Shown here: piece by piece, positions 25,408-35,518 of the stretch
Layout: every line of letters starts with the position of its first letter
How positions within the stretch are numbered: the first letter of the stretch is position 1
Source of the DNA: a bacterium
Lineage (GTDB): Bacteria; Electryoneota; RPQS01
Assembly (NCBI GenBank): GCA_013360195.1
Contig: JABWCQ010000007.1
Coordinates: 62,001-126,000 of the forward strand
Reading direction: 5' to 3'
DNA length: 64,000 nt
Made by a program: the position numbers and the translations under genes
The notes under the pieces: generated by a model
The model's database searches: none
What the model saw: the letters and a program-made list of their open reading frames with translations, nothing else
What the model was told of the DNA's origin: nothing

Positions 25408-26129
25408 CGCGCTTTTTCTCCAGTGGGCATAGCAAGCACTTCACGTTCGATTTCACGACTTTCCATAGGCACACCCGATGTTAAGTAGAGCCTGCCTTGC
25501 CATTTTGCGTTGAGCGCACAGAATGGCCCGTTTGATGAGAGCAATGAGTCCTGATGGACGATTCCATAGAATTCCCAATTCTTCAAATCGCTTGCGACTT
25601 CTTCTGCGGATCGTCTCTCAAATCCTGATATGACCAGTGCTTGAGCATTCATCTCGCCTTTCATGAGCATACGGGAGTGTTCGTATGCCTGCAACACCTT
25701 TTGCCACTCATGCCTGCGATGCATCAAGCCCGGCCGGTCACCGATAAGCATTTCCACTTCACGTGCTTGCCATCCTGATTCCTGAGAACTATCCGCACTA
25801 AGAACGGAATAACTCACTGGGGCGGAGATCAGCATGACAAGTCCCGCAAGAGCACCGTTAGCCTCCAACACTTCATACTCTGATTGCGGCAGAACTGCTG
25901 CGTCGACATTGCCTTCAAGGAATGCCAGTCTGCATTCATCTGCCGAATTCAGTTCTATGAGCTGGACTGCCACATCGTAGCGCTGAAAAAGCTCAGCTTC
26001 CTGTGCGCAATAGAAAATAGACGAACCGGGCGATGGCGAAATCGCGATTCGAAGTGCTTGCCGTTCCGGCATGTCACAGCCTGACAATGCGATAGCAAGT
26101 GCTATGGCGATATGGATTGCAATATTCAT
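25404..26129 (-). CDS. Periplasmic substrate-binding lipoprotein (SsuA/NMT1-like)
   Basis: 241 residues. Signal ending in LSGC (lipobox), then [35 protein letters not shown] and a region with [16 protein letters not shown], the pattern of nitrate/sulfonate/thiamine-precursor binding proteins. It is shorter than the usual 300-330 residues, lacking much of the second lobe. No ABC permease or ATPase is adjacent. Instead the gene overlaps the hybrid kinase by 4 nt, suggesting a sensory rather than transport role. Confidence 0.75.
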   Translation of the reverse strand: MNIAIHIAIALAIALSGCDMPERQALRIAISPSPGSSIFYCAQEAELFQRYDVAVQLIELNSADECRLAFLEGNVDAAVLPQSEYEVLEANGALAGLVMLISAPVSYSVLSADSSQESGWQAREVEMLIGDRPGLMHRRHEWQKVLQAYEHSRMLMKGEMNAQALVISGFERRSAEEVASDLKNWEFYGIVHQDSLLSSNGPFCALNAKWQGRLYLTSGVPMESREIEREVLAMPTGEKAR

Positions 26130-26181
26130 TTCCGCTGAATCATATGCAATTTCGATTCCATTTCAGCAGAACAAAAACAAG

Positions 26182-26207
26182 AACAGGCCACCTGTTGGTG
26201 ACCTGTT
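26182..26207 (-). terminator. Terminator of the acyl-CoA mutase gene
   Basis: An 11-bp stem with one G-U pair (26182-26192 with 26197-26207) and a 4-nt loop; read on the minus strand it is followed by CTTGTTTTTG. It lies 21 nt past the mutase stop. Confidence 0.8.
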
Positions 26208-26228
26208 AATGGTTGTATTTACAAGACT

Positions 26229-27893
26229 TTAGAAAGTAACTGGTTCTTCGTATTCAGTATAAACTTCCTTCAAAGTATCAACCATTTCACCCAATGTGCA
26301 ATAAGCGTGTGCACCACTAATCAAATGCGGCATCAAATTCTCACCCTTCTCAGCTGCCAGTTTGATATTGTCAAGGCATTCCTGGACGGCCTTCCCGTCC
26401 CTTCTCCGCCGCAACCGGTTCAACTTCTCGATTTGATGACGTCTACAATCATCTTCCGAAATGTCAAGAATAGGAATGTCGATTTGCTCGTCCGCATGCA
26501 CGTACTTATTCACCCCAACAATCACTCTCTCGCCTTTGTCAAACTCAGACTGATAGACCTGCGCAGCTCGTGCAAGTTCCCGCTGAAAGAAACCACTCTC
26601 GATGGCGGAAACGACGCCACCCATTGCTTCGATGCGATCAAAGTAGTGATTTGCCCCTTCTTCCATCTTATCCGTCATCCATTCTACGAAATAGCTTCCG
26701 CCCAGTGGATCGATCGGAGCACTTGCCAAAACTTCGTGCTTCAGTACTTGTTGAGTTCTCATCGCAAGAGTAACCGCTTTTTCACTGGGAAGTGCCAACG
26801 TCTCATCCATTGAGTTCGTGTGCAGACTCTGCGTCCCGCCAAGAACGGCAGCAAGCGCCTCTGTCGCGGTTCTAATCAAATTCACTTCGGGTTGCTGGGC
26901 CTGAAGACTACAGCCGGCAGTTTGCGTATGGAATCGGCACAAAAGAGATCGCTCACTTTTGGCACCATATTTCTCTTTCATTCTCGTTGCCCAAATGCGA
27001 CGCGCAGCGCGGAACTTTCCGATCTCCTCAAAGAAATCAAGATGAGAATTGAAGAAATGTGATAAGCGGGGAGCAAACTCGTCAACATCAAGTCCGCGTT
27101 CAACTGCTGCTTCCACATATGCAAACCCGTCAGCCAACGTGAATGCTAGCTCTTGAACAGCGGTTGATCCTGCCTCACGAATATGGTAGCCAGAAATTGA
27201 AACTGGATTGAATTTGGGCATTTCCCTCGTTGCGAATTCAATCGTATCAACTACCAATTTCAGTGACGGCTTTGGCGGATAGATAAACTCTTTTTGTGCA
27301 ATGTACTCTTTCAGAATGTCATTCTGAAGAGTCCCACCAAGATCAGATCGATTCCACCCTTGATTCTCAGCTGCTGCTATATAGAATGCCCAGATGATAG
27401 CTGCCGGAGAGTTGATGGTCATGGAGGTCGTGATCTTTCCCAACGGAATATCTTTGAACAGAATCTCAGCATCTTCCAGAGAGGCAACCGACACCCCACA
27501 CTTTCCGACTTCCCCTAAGGACCACTCGGAGTCTGGGTCACGACCCATCAGTGTAGGCAGATCAAAGGCAACAGACAGACCGTCACCGCCTTGTTCGAGT
27601 ATATAACGATACCTCTTGTTAGTCTCTTCTGGAGTCGCAAACCCACTAAATTGCCTCATCGTCCACCATTTTCCTCTGTACATCGAGGCGTGCACACCCC
27701 GAGTGTATGGAAATTGTCCCGGAAAACCGAGTTTTTCCATATAGTACTCAGCGTTTGACGGATCTTCTGTCCAGACTAATGGGGGGACTTCGACGCTCGA
27801 CGTGGTCTTGAACGTCTGGGCAGAAGAGGACTTGTTTCCGAACTCGGTTTCCCATCGGCGGCGAGCTGCGAGAAGTTTTTCAAGTGGTGTCAT
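26229..27893 (-). CDS. Acyl-CoA mutase large subunit (methylmalonyl-CoA mutase family; isobutyryl-CoA mutase-type active site)
   Basis: 554 residues: the TIM-barrel substrate domain only, without the B12-binding domain, which must be a separate small subunit not seen here. [44 protein letters not shown] (His237, equivalent to His244 of P. shermanii MutB) and [12 protein letters not shown] are family hallmarks. The two residues that separate methylmalonyl-CoA mutase (Tyr89, Arg207) from isobutyryl-CoA mutase (Phe, Gln) are Phe82 and Gln200 here, at exactly matching spacing from the histidine (155 and 37 residues). I therefore predict interconversion of isobutyryl- and n-butyryl-CoA, or a related branched acyl-CoA. 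General annotation would call it methylmalonyl-CoA mutase. Confidence 0.9.
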   Translation of the reverse strand: MTPLEKLLAARRRWETEFGNKSSSAQTFKTTSSVEVPPLVWTEDPSNAEYYMEKLGFPGQFPYTRGVHASMYRGKWWTMRQFSGFATPEETNKRYRYILEQGGDGLSVAFDLPTLMGRDPDSEWSLGEVGKCGVSVASLEDAEILFKDIPLGKITTSMTINSPAAIIWAFYIAAAENQGWNRSDLGGTLQNDILKEYIAQKEFIYPPKPSLKLVVDTIEFATREMPKFNPVSISGYHIREAGSTAVQELAFTLADGFAYVEAAVERGLDVDEFAPRLSHFFNSHLDFFEEIGKFRAARRIWATRMKEKYGAKSERSLLCRFHTQTAGCSLQAQQPEVNLIRTATEALAAVLGGTQSLHTNSMDETLALPSEKAVTLAMRTQQVLKHEVLASAPIDPLGGSYFVEWMTDKMEEGANHYFDRIEAMGGVVSAIESGFFQRELARAAQVYQSEFDKGERVIVGVNKYVHADEQIDIPILDISEDDCRRHQIEKLNRLRRRRDGKAVQECLDNIKLAAEKGENLMPHLISGAHAYCTLGEMVDTLKEVYTEYEEPVTF

Positions 27894-27921
27894 GGAATTC
27901 TCAATTGGTTAACAAGCTGAC

Positions 27922-27950
27922 AATTTACCGAATATCCTCGCTCTTGGCAA
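27922..27950 (-). promoter_or_regulatory. Promoter of the acyl-CoA mutase gene
   Basis: On the minus strand TTGCCA (27945-27950), 17-bp spacer, TAAATT (27922-27927), in the 58-nt gap after the small outer-membrane protein gene. Confidence 0.6.
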
Positions 27951-27951
27951 C

Positions 27952-28410
27952 TTACCAGATCCAGAAGGTAAGACCAATTCCTCCCTGAAATGCGAATTTT
28001 GTGTCTGGGGCAAGCTCGATTCCAGGAGCGACCTCTCCCCAAATATCCACAATTGAGTACGGGAAATGATACCTCAAGCCGAGAGGCACCCTGACACCAA
28101 GTGTGTTGTCCTCATGGTCATCGTTAGCCAAGGTCATGTAAACTCCACCCCCATAGAACCACTTCCATTCTCTCGGCATATCCATAAAAAAATCATACAT
28201 TTGGAAGTCCGCGGACAGAAGAATCCACTCGTCCCATGACCATGCGGCTCCAATGTCCACGGCAGATGACTTGTCCCAGTAAAATTGAGAATTTAAGCCC
28301 GTTGGTTCACCGACAAATGGCCCTATCCCGAAGCTACTCCTTTCCTTTGCCTCTGCCCCCGAAAGGCATGCAAACAAGGCTAACAAAGAAAAAGTAATTG
28401 TTCTTCGCAT
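27952..28410 (-). CDS. Small outer-membrane beta-barrel protein
   Basis: 152 residues with a signal peptide ending at SGAEA. The mature part alternates polar and aromatic residues, contains GIGPFVGEPTGLNSQFYWDKSSAVDIGAAWSW split over several strands, and ends with an aromatic residue (FWIW), as outer-membrane barrels do. The GEPTGL motif resembles small barrel proteins of the DUF3996 kind. About eight strands would fit. The function is unknown. Confidence 0.7.
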   Translation of the reverse strand: MRRTITFSLLALFACLSGAEAKERSSFGIGPFVGEPTGLNSQFYWDKSSAVDIGAAWSWDEWILLSADFQMYDFFMDMPREWKWFYGGGVYMTLANDDHEDNTLGVRVPLGLRYHFPYSIVDIWGEVAPGIELAPDTKFAFQGGIGLTFWIW

Positions 28411-28444
28411 GCAAATTGCTCCGCTTTAAACTCGTTTACCGACC

Positions 28445-28473
28445 TTGCGCACTTGAACATAACTGTTTATATT
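28445..28473 (+). promoter_or_regulatory. Candidate promoter of the ferredoxin operon
   Basis: TTGCGC (28445-28450), 17-bp spacer, TATATT (28468-28473), with an untranslated leader of roughly 85 nt. The -35 box is weak. The minus strand of the same AT-rich patch offers a TATAAT for the divergent barrel gene, without a clear -35. Confidence 0.4.
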
Positions 28474-28565
28474 ATAACGTCATAATGGCGTGCTGCGTTC
28501 CATCTATGTATTTCATGTTATCCGACCGGTTACATCTTCACGAATAGCGTAATTTCCGCAATTTG

Positions 28566-28910
28566 ATGTCACGATTCAAGTACCACGTATTCGTCTGCGA
28601 AAATCGACGTCCTCCCGATGATCCGAAAGGGTGTTGTTCTCTTAAGGGCAGCAACGACATCCTTGAACGACTCAGAGAACTTGTTAAAGTAAACGGTCTG
28701 AACTCAAAGATAAGAATAAATAGTTCTGGCTGCTTGTCAAACTGTGCGAGAGGGCCGGCACTAGTCGTTTACCCCGGAGCAATATGGTACAGTCACGTAA
28801 ACGTCGAAGACGCACAGGACATTTTTGAGAGTCATTTGCAGAACGATGTGCCTCTCGCGCGGCTGCTCGACCCAGTTTTTCATCCGGTCGCATCGAAGGG
28901 AGGAATGTGA
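28566..28910 (+). CDS. Thioredoxin-fold [2Fe-2S] ferredoxin
   Basis: 114 residues. The cysteine pattern FVCENRRP, then GCC about eleven residues later, and SSGCLSNCARGP, is that of stand-alone thioredoxin-like [2Fe-2S] ferredoxins related to the NuoE cluster domain. VVYPGAIWYSHV is the conserved strand after the last ligand. It carries electrons in the cytosol; the partner is unknown. A TTG codon sits directly before the ATG used here. Its stop overlaps the GTG start of the next gene. Confidence 0.9.
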   Translation: MSRFKYHVFVCENRRPPDDPKGCCSLKGSNDILERLRELVKVNGLNSKIRINSSGCLSNCARGPALVVYPGAIWYSHVNVEDAQDIFESHLQNDVPLARLLDPVFHPVASKGGM

Positions 28911-31753
28911 AATTCGCAATAGTGTTTCTGTTGGGCAACATCCTGTTGGTACTTTGTGAAGCGAATGCCATCGAAAAGCGCCCTTCTCGGCTTACAGAGT
29001 CTCCACCAGTAATACGACAGTTACCGGACGCACGACCTGCAATTGCAGTTGTCGAGTCGCGTGATCGCATTGAATTTCCAAGTGATCTTGGTCGCTTGGA
29101 CGAAGTTCCGTGTATACTTCAATACGGGAGTTATGGACCTTCCCATTCATTAAGTTGGGGTCTTGAAAGCGGAAATTCAATCTACCTAAAGCTTGAAAGC
29201 GGCGCTTGTGCGGGATGTACTCCGGAAGAACCAATGCGAGTTGATTCTATCAGTCTCCTGTTTGTTCGTCCGGATGGAAGCGCGGCTGACACAATTGATT
29301 TTGATATTCAAGCGGTTTGTCCCGCAGTGTTGCATGACTCCTGCGACGGTCCCGGACCTGTCAGGTCACTCAGGACAGCTTTTGTCGGGTTCGAAGAGGA
29401 CATTCCTGATGGGAATGAGCAGCTCTTGCAGAAAACAGTTTTGTTCCCAAGCATCCTTTTAGACTCGACAGGTGGATTCATCAAGATAACGAATCTTGGT
29501 TTTCGAGGCGAATCTTCAGATTTGTCGATCAGTATTGATGACAGTGACACTCTTGCTATTGAACCGTGCCAAATTCTGGTCGAAGCGGATGACTTGATAG
29601 ACTGGACTAGTGTTTGGCCTAATTCCGGCGGTCCCAGAATTTCGGCCTACTTTGCCTGTGGTCTCAACGACTCTATCGAGATTCCGCCGTGTGCTGAGTT
29701 CTGCACGTTCAGAAGATATACCGGTCCCCCGGCGTACTATGACCCGTTTGCAACTTCAGTGTATCAACTGTTTGATCCTTCCCAGGCTGAGTCACACGTT
29801 CGCCCTCAATCCCTTGGTCTCGACCTGTACTTTGAAAACGTCGGCAGTGCTGATGACATCATCTATCTTCGTGTCGTTTTGGCATGTCCGGGGTTCGGTG
29901 ACATTTGCTGCCCGCCCGGTGAAGCTCTTTGCCAGACACTCGCGAGTGTCAGGCGGGGTACACCGTTTCAAACCGTTCTTGAAGTAGAAGTTCCATTCGT
30001 TACTGAGGCCTGCTGTATTGACGAACGATTCTGGCTTGGTGTGATAATTGATTCTGTATCCGGCGGTAGCACGCTGCCGAGCTTCCTATTCTCTTCGATT
30101 GAAACCGAAGCCGATCCGCCGCTTGTCTGCGAACAGTGGACTGGATCAGAAGGAAACTTGTCGTCATTCCGCCAAGACAATTCAGCCTGGGCGAACTTGG
30201 AACTCTCTGCACTTTGCGGCAGTTGTGGTGAAGTGCCTACCTCGTCTTGTGATACTGAATCCGAGTTATTGGATTGCGAATCTGCCCTGACAGTATCTTG
30301 CTCGGAATCCGGAGTTGTGCTGCAAGACCTGTTAATTTTACCAGGCACGGGAAATGTGACAAGATACTGTTGTACGGATCTGCAATTCCCGGGGCGGGAG
30401 TTAGTTTGCACAATTCAAGTCCCAAACCAGGGAAATCTATCAGTTCGCGCGATTGAAGACTCTGCAAATCACTTTGCGTTATTCCTGCTCGAGTCATGCG
30501 TACCACAGAATTGTGTGGCCTTTGGTATCGACTCATTAGCAGTTTCAGCTCTGACCAATGGGGTGTATTTTGTCGTCGTTGAGAAGCTTGCCGATACGGA
30601 CAGTCTCGTGACGATTGAGCTTACCTGTATCGCCGACTGCAACGGCATAGTCTGTTTGGAAAATCTTCAGGGCCCGGGACAGATCGGCAACAGATATCTT
30701 GATGGTGAGGGAGACGGCGTTGGCAACGTATTCTACCAAAGCTATTATCCCGGCTCCGGTACAACCCAGACAATTTTACGATTCGACGGTCAGTCCTGTG
30801 ATACGCTATCACCTATCGTCTGGACTTCCGCGGAGAGCTCTCCCAATCGAATGCTTGCCTTCGATCCTCGAAATGGTGGTGAATTCTGGTGCGGAACCAC
30901 GATCGACTTTTTTAGTGGCATAGGCAAACTATACCGTATTTCCAGCGGTGGCGGAGTCGTACAGTCCTGGACCAGTATACCTGGCCTCCCGATAATGCGT
31001 TGGTCTGGAGCCGCCTTCGATCCTAGCCACAATCATATGTGGGTTCTTATCAGAGACTCTTCAAATACGGGATCCTCACGGGCATTTGAATTGGATTTAA
31101 GCAATCCGTTTCAGCCAGTAGTAATTCAGGGGCCGCACGCTCTACCGCACCAAAGCTCCAACTTTTCTCTGTCGTGCGCAGGTGCCGACTATGCACATCT
31201 TTCAAACAGCCTGCTTGTGGTGCACCAAGGTACTCCGGACGACTTTGTGCAGTGTTATACGGATGCGGACCCCGGCTATTTGGGGCCACGGCCGGGCCCA
31301 GGGTTGGTTCCAAGCGCTTGGTGCGCGCCGGACAGTAACAGTTTGCAAGGCTATGCGGTTTCCGCACTTGAGGACTCTAACGGTGGCTCGATGGCAATGA
31401 TGAACTTTACCGATATTGACTGGGCGCATCCCGTGGTAAAGTATCCGCCACCGTGCCGATTGATACCGCCGCGCTGTATTGCTCCGAACGATCTTACGCT
31501 GTTCGCAAATGGCTTCGTCACCACATTGACCTGGACTGCTCATTATCCCGGTACTTACCGAATATACTCATCTCAGGATCCATTAAGCGATGGTGATCCT
31601 GACAACGGACTTGACCCGCTGTATTTCCTCGAAGCAACGATTCCACTTCCGGCTGGCGATGCTGAATGGGTTGACTCCGCCCCGACAGTTGATTTCAAAG
31701 TCTATTCAATTGTGCTGAGCTGCTCTACTCTTGTTGAACAGCGCGGACAATGA
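28907..31753 (+). CDS. Large secreted protein of unknown function, cysteine-rich, two repeated domains
   Basis: 948 residues, GTG start within ATGTGA and an AAGGGAGG ribosome site just upstream. A signal peptide ends near CEANA. Two related blocks, at about 60-235 and 245-415, share a strand with the pattern VCP/ACPG, a Cys-rich loop and PG. About 430-580 resembles a pre-peptidase C-terminal (PPC) beta-sandwich. About 590-850 has blade-like repeats ([26 protein letters not shown]) suggesting a propeller, and the end looks like FnIII. There is no YPNPFN-type sorting tail. The many paired cysteines imply periplasmic disulfides. I do not recognise a family. Confidence 0.6.
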   Translation: MKFAIVFLLGNILLVLCEANAIEKRPSRLTESPPVIRQLPDARPAIAVVESRDRIEFPSDLGRLDEVPCILQYGSYGPSHSLSWGLESGNSIYLKLESGACAGCTPEEPMRVDSISLLFVRPDGSAADTIDFDIQAVCPAVLHDSCDGPGPVRSLRTAFVGFEEDIPDGNEQLLQKTVLFPSILLDSTGGFIKITNLGFRGESSDLSISIDDSDTLAIEPCQILVEADDLIDWTSVWPNSGGPRISAYFACGLNDSIEIPPCAEFCTFRRYTGPPAYYDPFATSVYQLFDPSQAESHVRPQSLGLDLYFENVGSADDIIYLRVVLACPGFGDICCPPGEALCQTLASVRRGTPFQTVLEVEVPFVTEACCIDERFWLGVIIDSVSGGSTLPSFLFSSIETEADPPLVCEQWTGSEGNLSSFRQDNSAWANLELSALCGSCGEVPTSSCDTESELLDCESALTVSCSESGVVLQDLLILPGTGNVTRYCCTDLQFPGRELVCTIQVPNQGNLSVRAIEDSANHFALFLLESCVPQNCVAFGIDSLAVSALTNGVYFVVVEKLADTDSLVTIELTCIADCNGIVCLENLQGPGQIGNRYLDGEGDGVGNVFYQSYYPGSGTTQTILRFDGQSCDTLSPIVWTSAESSPNRMLAFDPRNGGEFWCGTTIDFFSGIGKLYRISSGGGVVQSWTSIPGLPIMRWSGAAFDPSHNHMWVLIRDSSNTGSSRAFELDLSNPFQPVVIQGPHALPHQSSNFSLSCAGADYAHLSNSLLVVHQGTPDDFVQCYTDADPGYLGPRPGPGLVPSAWCAPDSNSLQGYAVSALEDSNGGSMAMMNFTDIDWAHPVVKYPPPCRLIPPRCIAPNDLTLFANGFVTTLTWTAHYPGTYRIYSSQDPLSDGDPDNGLDPLYFLEATIPLPAGDAEWVDSAPTVDFKVYSIVLSCSTLVEQRGQ

Positions 31754-31785
31754 ATTCTGAACACTTACTTCAAGAAAGGCACGAT

Positions 31786-32835
31786 ATGGCAACGAAGATT
31801 GAAGAGCTGTTGGGACAAGATGCCCAGGCATTGCTCTCATACCAAGTAGAAGGAATCCCAAAGGAGTCGCTCCATCTTCCAGGTCCTGACTTCCTCGATC
31901 GAGTCTGGACACAAACGGATAGACCGATGGCGGTTATTAACAATCTGCAAAGGATGTTCAATACCGGTCGTCTTGCCGGAACAGGGTACCTGTCGTTGTT
32001 TCCTGTGGATCAGGGAATCGAACACAGTGGCGCAGCCTCTTTCGCACCAAATCCGCTGTTCTTTGATCCCGAGTATATTGTGAAGCTAGCCATTGACGGT
32101 GGGTGCAACGGAGTAGCGTCTACATTGGGTGTTCTTGGATCGATGAGCCGAAAGTACGCGCACAGGATTCCTTTCATTGTCAAGTTGAATCACAATGAGT
32201 TTCTGTCATATCCAAATAAATACGACCAGATCGAGTTCGGCACCGTGCAACAGGCCTACGACATGGGTGCCGCGGGTGTAGGTGCCACTATTTACTTTGG
32301 ATCCGAAGAGAGCGGTCGGCAGATTCAGGAAGTTAGAATGATGTTCGAAGAGGCGCACCAATTAGGCATGTTCACAGTCTTATGGTGCTACTTGCGAAAC
32401 CCTTCTTTCAAAATGGATGTTGATTATCATCTTGCCGCCGACCTGAGTGGCCAAGCGAATCATCTTGGTGTGACTCTCCAAGCAGATATCATTAAGCAAA
32501 AAATGGCCGAGAACAATGGTGGTTACAATGCCCTGAATTTCGGCAAAACACACAAGAAGGTATATGGAACACTTGTGAAGGATCATCCAATTGATTGGAC
32601 AAGATGGCAAGTTGTCAATTGTTATATGGGCAGGTGCGGCTTGATTAATTCAGGCGGCGCCGCAGGAAATAACGACCTTGCCGATGCTGTCAGAACTGCG
32701 ATAATCAACAAGAGGGCAGGCGGAATGGGATTGATCAGTGGTCGCAAGGCTTTTCAAAAGCCGTACAAGGATGGAGTTGAGCTTTTGAATGCCATTCAGG
32801 ATGTCTACCTCGACAAGAACATTACGGTAGCCTAA
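31786..32835 (+). CDS. fbaB: Fructose-bisphosphate aldolase class I (FbaB/DhnA type)
   Basis: 349 residues from the ATG at 31786, chosen because [17 protein letters not shown] matches the start of E. coli FbaB and AGAAAGG lies 6 nt upstream; an ATG at 31750 would add 12 residues. It cleaves or forms fructose-1,6-bisphosphate using a Schiff-base lysine. [55 protein letters not shown] and [11 protein letters not shown] are all family motifs. It is a cytosolic glycolysis/gluconeogenesis enzyme in an operon otherwise unrelated to sugar metabolism. Confidence 0.95.
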   Translation: MATKIEELLGQDAQALLSYQVEGIPKESLHLPGPDFLDRVWTQTDRPMAVINNLQRMFNTGRLAGTGYLSLFPVDQGIEHSGAASFAPNPLFFDPEYIVKLAIDGGCNGVASTLGVLGSMSRKYAHRIPFIVKLNHNEFLSYPNKYDQIEFGTVQQAYDMGAAGVGATIYFGSEESGRQIQEVRMMFEEAHQLGMFTVLWCYLRNPSFKMDVDYHLAADLSGQANHLGVTLQADIIKQKMAENNGGYNALNFGKTHKKVYGTLVKDHPIDWTRWQVVNCYMGRCGLINSGGAAGNNDLADAVRTAIINKRAGGMGLISGRKAFQKPYKDGVELLNAIQDVYLDKNITVA

Positions 32836-33053
32836 TGACGTTCCCGCAATTAGACGATATTTTCATCAGCATGATTGTATGCCCTGTTTCAAAGGCATCT
32901 GTGGTGCAGCACGAGAATCTTGTGGTATCAACCTGCGAGAGGACTCGACTTGCCTACACGATCAAGGCTGGAATCGTGGATTTTCTTGTCGTAAATGCAA
33001 CCGAATTGCCCGTTGTTGAATGGAAGGATATCATGAATCGCTGCAACAAGTAG
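32835..33053 (+). CDS. Trm112/YcaR-like small protein, zinc ribbon eroded
   Basis: 72 residues. MIVCPVSKAS, then TCERTRLAYTIKAGIVDFLV matches the Trm112p-like pattern (ICPVC...C..LAYPI.DGIP). Only Cys16 and Cys34 remain; the second Cys of the CPxC knuckle is Ser, so zinc binding is doubtful. Relatives activate methyltransferases or occur with LPS kinases. Its ATG overlaps the aldolase stop (TAATG), so it is translationally coupled. Confidence 0.7.
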   Translation: MTFPQLDDIFISMIVCPVSKASVVQHENLVVSTCERTRLAYTIKAGIVDFLVVNATELPVVEWKDIMNRCNK

Positions 33054-33077
33054 TAGCAGGACTTCAGAAATGACAAG

Positions 33078-33107
33078 AGCGGCAGAATAAAGAACTGCCG
33101 CTTTGTT
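33078..33107 (+). terminator. Terminator of the ferredoxin-aldolase operon
   Basis: AGCGGCAG (33078-33085) with CTGCCGCT (33095-33102), 9-nt loop, followed by TTGTTT. Confidence 0.8.
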
Positions 33108-33137
33108 TATTGGGTCCGAAACAGAATTTTCCGCCGA

Positions 33138-34088
33138 CTATTCAGATGTGCTCCTAATTCGCACGCCCTCTTGTGGATTGTCGACAAAACCGGGAATCTT
33201 CTCCCTGACCAAAGCTAGCATCCCTTCATCCGTTGGATCGGTTGTCTCCATGTTGATGCGCCGGGCTTGCACCTGGGCTAGCTGCCCTTCCTTGCCAAAC
33301 ACAAAGTCAAGCCGGCCAAGACTTCGACCGTCGCGTTGTGCTCGGACTATACGCGTTTCTCCGATTATCCAGGGCGAGTCCTCATTTGCACGGAAACTTC
33401 GGCCGCCAACAATAGCATCAACAAAAGGAAACTCTGCCGCGAGCAGACTGTCAACCCGGTCGCCGCATGTTGAAAGCACGATAATCAAGTCTGACTCTTT
33501 TCGCAATTCAGGGAGCACCCGCCTTGCCGCACTTATTGGATCATCCACACTTACCGCTGCAGGCAACTTAGTCGAATCAATGCGCATGATTTCCTTTGTG
33601 CCGCATAAACCTACCCAGGCAACGCGAGCCCCTTTAACTTTCTCAATCACATACTCATCGGCTATTAAACTACCCGACGCCCGAACATTAGCCGATACAA
33701 ATCTGAATTTTGCGGACTTAAGTGCAGCTCGAAAGTTGTCCATTCCAAGCGCAAGCTCACGCTCAGAGACATTTACCACATTTGTGCCTAAATAATTATG
33801 AACATCAATTGCCAATGCACCTTGGCTGTTGTCTACTTCAGGCGTACCGCTTAAAAAGTTTCCGGAGTCGCAGTAGAGAACGTCACTATCGGCCGATCGT
33901 GCCTCGATAACTTTCGCGGCGCGTTTCGTGATCCCCCCTCCATTCTTCTTGCAACCACATCCTTCTATCTTGCCCCTGGTTTCAGACGAATAGAGCAGGG
34001 TGATGATTGTGCCTTCTGCCACACGTGTTTCACAGCCTGAAAGCACTAATACAAGAAAAAGTGACATCAATATTTCAAGACGCTTCAT
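33138..34088 (-). CDS. UshA-like lipoprotein, metallophosphatase site degenerate, CGC motif
   Basis: 316 residues from the ATG of MKRLEILMS, which has a CCAGGAG ribosome site 6 nt upstream. Lipobox LSGC. The fold follows the N-terminal metallophosphatase domain of 5'-nucleotidases, without the C-terminal domain, but the ligands are gone: the DxH strand reads YSSETRG, and GNHE reads VSERE. In place of the first ligand loop it has EGCGCKKNGGGITKRAAKV, a short redox-like Cys-Gly-Cys. I recall a UshA-like protein family with a comparable motif but cannot verify it. It ends the minus-strand pyr gene string, 85 nt after pyrC. Confidence 0.7.
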   Translation of the reverse strand: MKRLEILMSLFLVLVLSGCETRVAEGTIITLLYSSETRGKIEGCGCKKNGGGITKRAAKVIEARSADSDVLYCDSGNFLSGTPEVDNSQGALAIDVHNYLGTNVVNVSERELALGMDNFRAALKSAKFRFVSANVRASGSLIADEYVIEKVKGARVAWVGLCGTKEIMRIDSTKLPAAVSVDDPISAARRVLPELRKESDLIIVLSTCGDRVDSLLAAEFPFVDAIVGGRSFRANEDSPWIIGETRIVRAQRDGRSLGRLDFVFGKEGQLAQVQARRINMETTDPTDEGMLALVREKIPGFVDNPQEGVRIRSTSE

Positions 34089-34173
34089 GCCAACTCCTGG
34101 ACAGATAAACTTTGCGCTTAACTCGAATGAGGTCAAAACTGAAACGCGAGACAGCTTGAATTGTTCCTGAACA

Positions 34174-35484
34174 TCAAAACGCCTGAATCAGTGCATAACC
34201 ACGGTTGATGACACCACGCGAACGACCGGTAAGCTCCCATCCTGCAAAGGGAGTGTTTCTCGATAGTGACTTGAATTCCTCGGGATTAACCGTCCATCTG
34301 TGATTAGGGTCAATAATAGTGAGATTTGCAGTTGCGCCTGAACGAATTGCGGGCAATTCTTGAGCGAGAATCTCTCTTGGTGAGTACACCGCGCGCTCCA
34401 GTAGCGTCGGGAGACTCATGCCCTTCGATAAGAAGTGTGTCAGCGCCAGACCCATGGATGTTTCAAGTCCGACGATACCGAATGGTGCAATGTCAAATTC
34501 TTGCGTCTTGTCTTCCCACGAATGCGGCGCATGGTCAGTACAATACACTTCAAGTGTCCCGTCCAGAAACGCGTCCCAGCATGCCCGTCTGTCCGCTTCA
34601 CTCCTCAGCGGCGGGTTCATCTTGAAGTTGGTGTCAAAAGACTTGCAGTGCTCATCGGTCAGAAGCAGGTGATGAGGACACACTTCGCCTGTAATTCGCA
34701 GTCCCTTTTTCTTTGCTTGTCTGATTAGATCGACAGACTCCCTGGCCGACACGTGACAAATGTGAATGGCACCACCTGTGTATTCCGCAATTAGAACGCA
34801 CCTTGCCACGTCAATTGCTTCGGAAATTGTCGGAATACCGCTTATGCCGAGGCGCGTTGACCATTCACTTTCGTTCATCGAACCGCCATCGGCCAGATAT
34901 GTGTCCTCAGCGTGTTCGAAAATTCTGGCTCCAAGCATGTTCGCATACTCGACAGCGTGAAGGAGCACTGATGTGCTTTTCACAGGGTTTCCATCATCAC
35001 TAAACGCACGCACACCGGCTTCCACGATCTCACTCATTTCCACCAATTCTTTGCCTTCACGACCGCGCGTAACGGCCGCGATGACGTTGACATCGATTGG
35101 AAAGGTCCTGCCCTGATCCCTGACCCAATTCACAATTGCTGCATCATCCAGCGCGGGCTGTGTATTGGGCATGCACGCTATTCCTGTGAACCCGCCATTC
35201 ATCGCGGCTTGGCAACCGCTTGCGATCGTTTCCGCAACCTCTTTGCCTGGTTCCCGCAAGTGAACATGCAGGTCAAACCACCCTGGCGTTATCCAGTGAC
35301 CTCGTAAGTCAATAATGTCTGCTTCGGGGGGTGCCTTGTCGGGCGTTCCCGAGATAACACCGTCGCGGATATGAAGATTCAAGATCTGGTCGATGCCAGT
35401 TCGGGGATCCACTACACGGCCACCGCTCAGAAAGAGGTTTGAAGCCAAGGCGGGCTTGTCGTATCGCGTATACTTGTTTGTCAT
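34174..35484 (-). CDS. pyrC: Dihydroorotase, class I
   Basis: 436 residues from the ATG of MTNKYTR; an in-frame TTG at 35505 would add seven. It closes carbamoyl aspartate to dihydroorotate in pyrimidine synthesis. DLHVHLREPG binds the metal pair, FSDDGNPV is the class I (D instead of carboxylated lysine region) motif, and HICHVSARES, EVCPHHLLLTDEH and CTDHAPHS carry the other ligands. There is no sign of inactivation. It lies 34 nt after pyrB in the same transcript. Confidence 0.95.
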   Translation of the reverse strand: MTNKYTRYDKPALASNLFLSGGRVVDPRTGIDQILNLHIRDGVISGTPDKAPPEADIIDLRGHWITPGWFDLHVHLREPGKEVAETIASGCQAAMNGGFTGIACMPNTQPALDDAAIVNWVRDQGRTFPIDVNVIAAVTRGREGKELVEMSEIVEAGVRAFSDDGNPVKSTSVLLHAVEYANMLGARIFEHAEDTYLADGGSMNESEWSTRLGISGIPTISEAIDVARCVLIAEYTGGAIHICHVSARESVDLIRQAKKKGLRITGEVCPHHLLLTDEHCKSFDTNFKMNPPLRSEADRRACWDAFLDGTLEVYCTDHAPHSWEDKTQEFDIAPFGIVGLETSMGLALTHFLSKGMSLPTLLERAVYSPREILAQELPAIRSGATANLTIIDPNHRWTVNPEEFKSLSRNTPFAGWELTGRSRGVINRGYALIQAF

Positions 35485-35518
35485 TTTTGGGATTCTTAAT
35501 GTCAACTTTTGACTTCAA

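Noticed and set aside
33103-33795. A 230-codon plus-strand frame opposite the UshA-like lipoprotein gene
   Set aside because: The minus-strand gene has a lipobox, ribosome site and fold; the plus frame has none.
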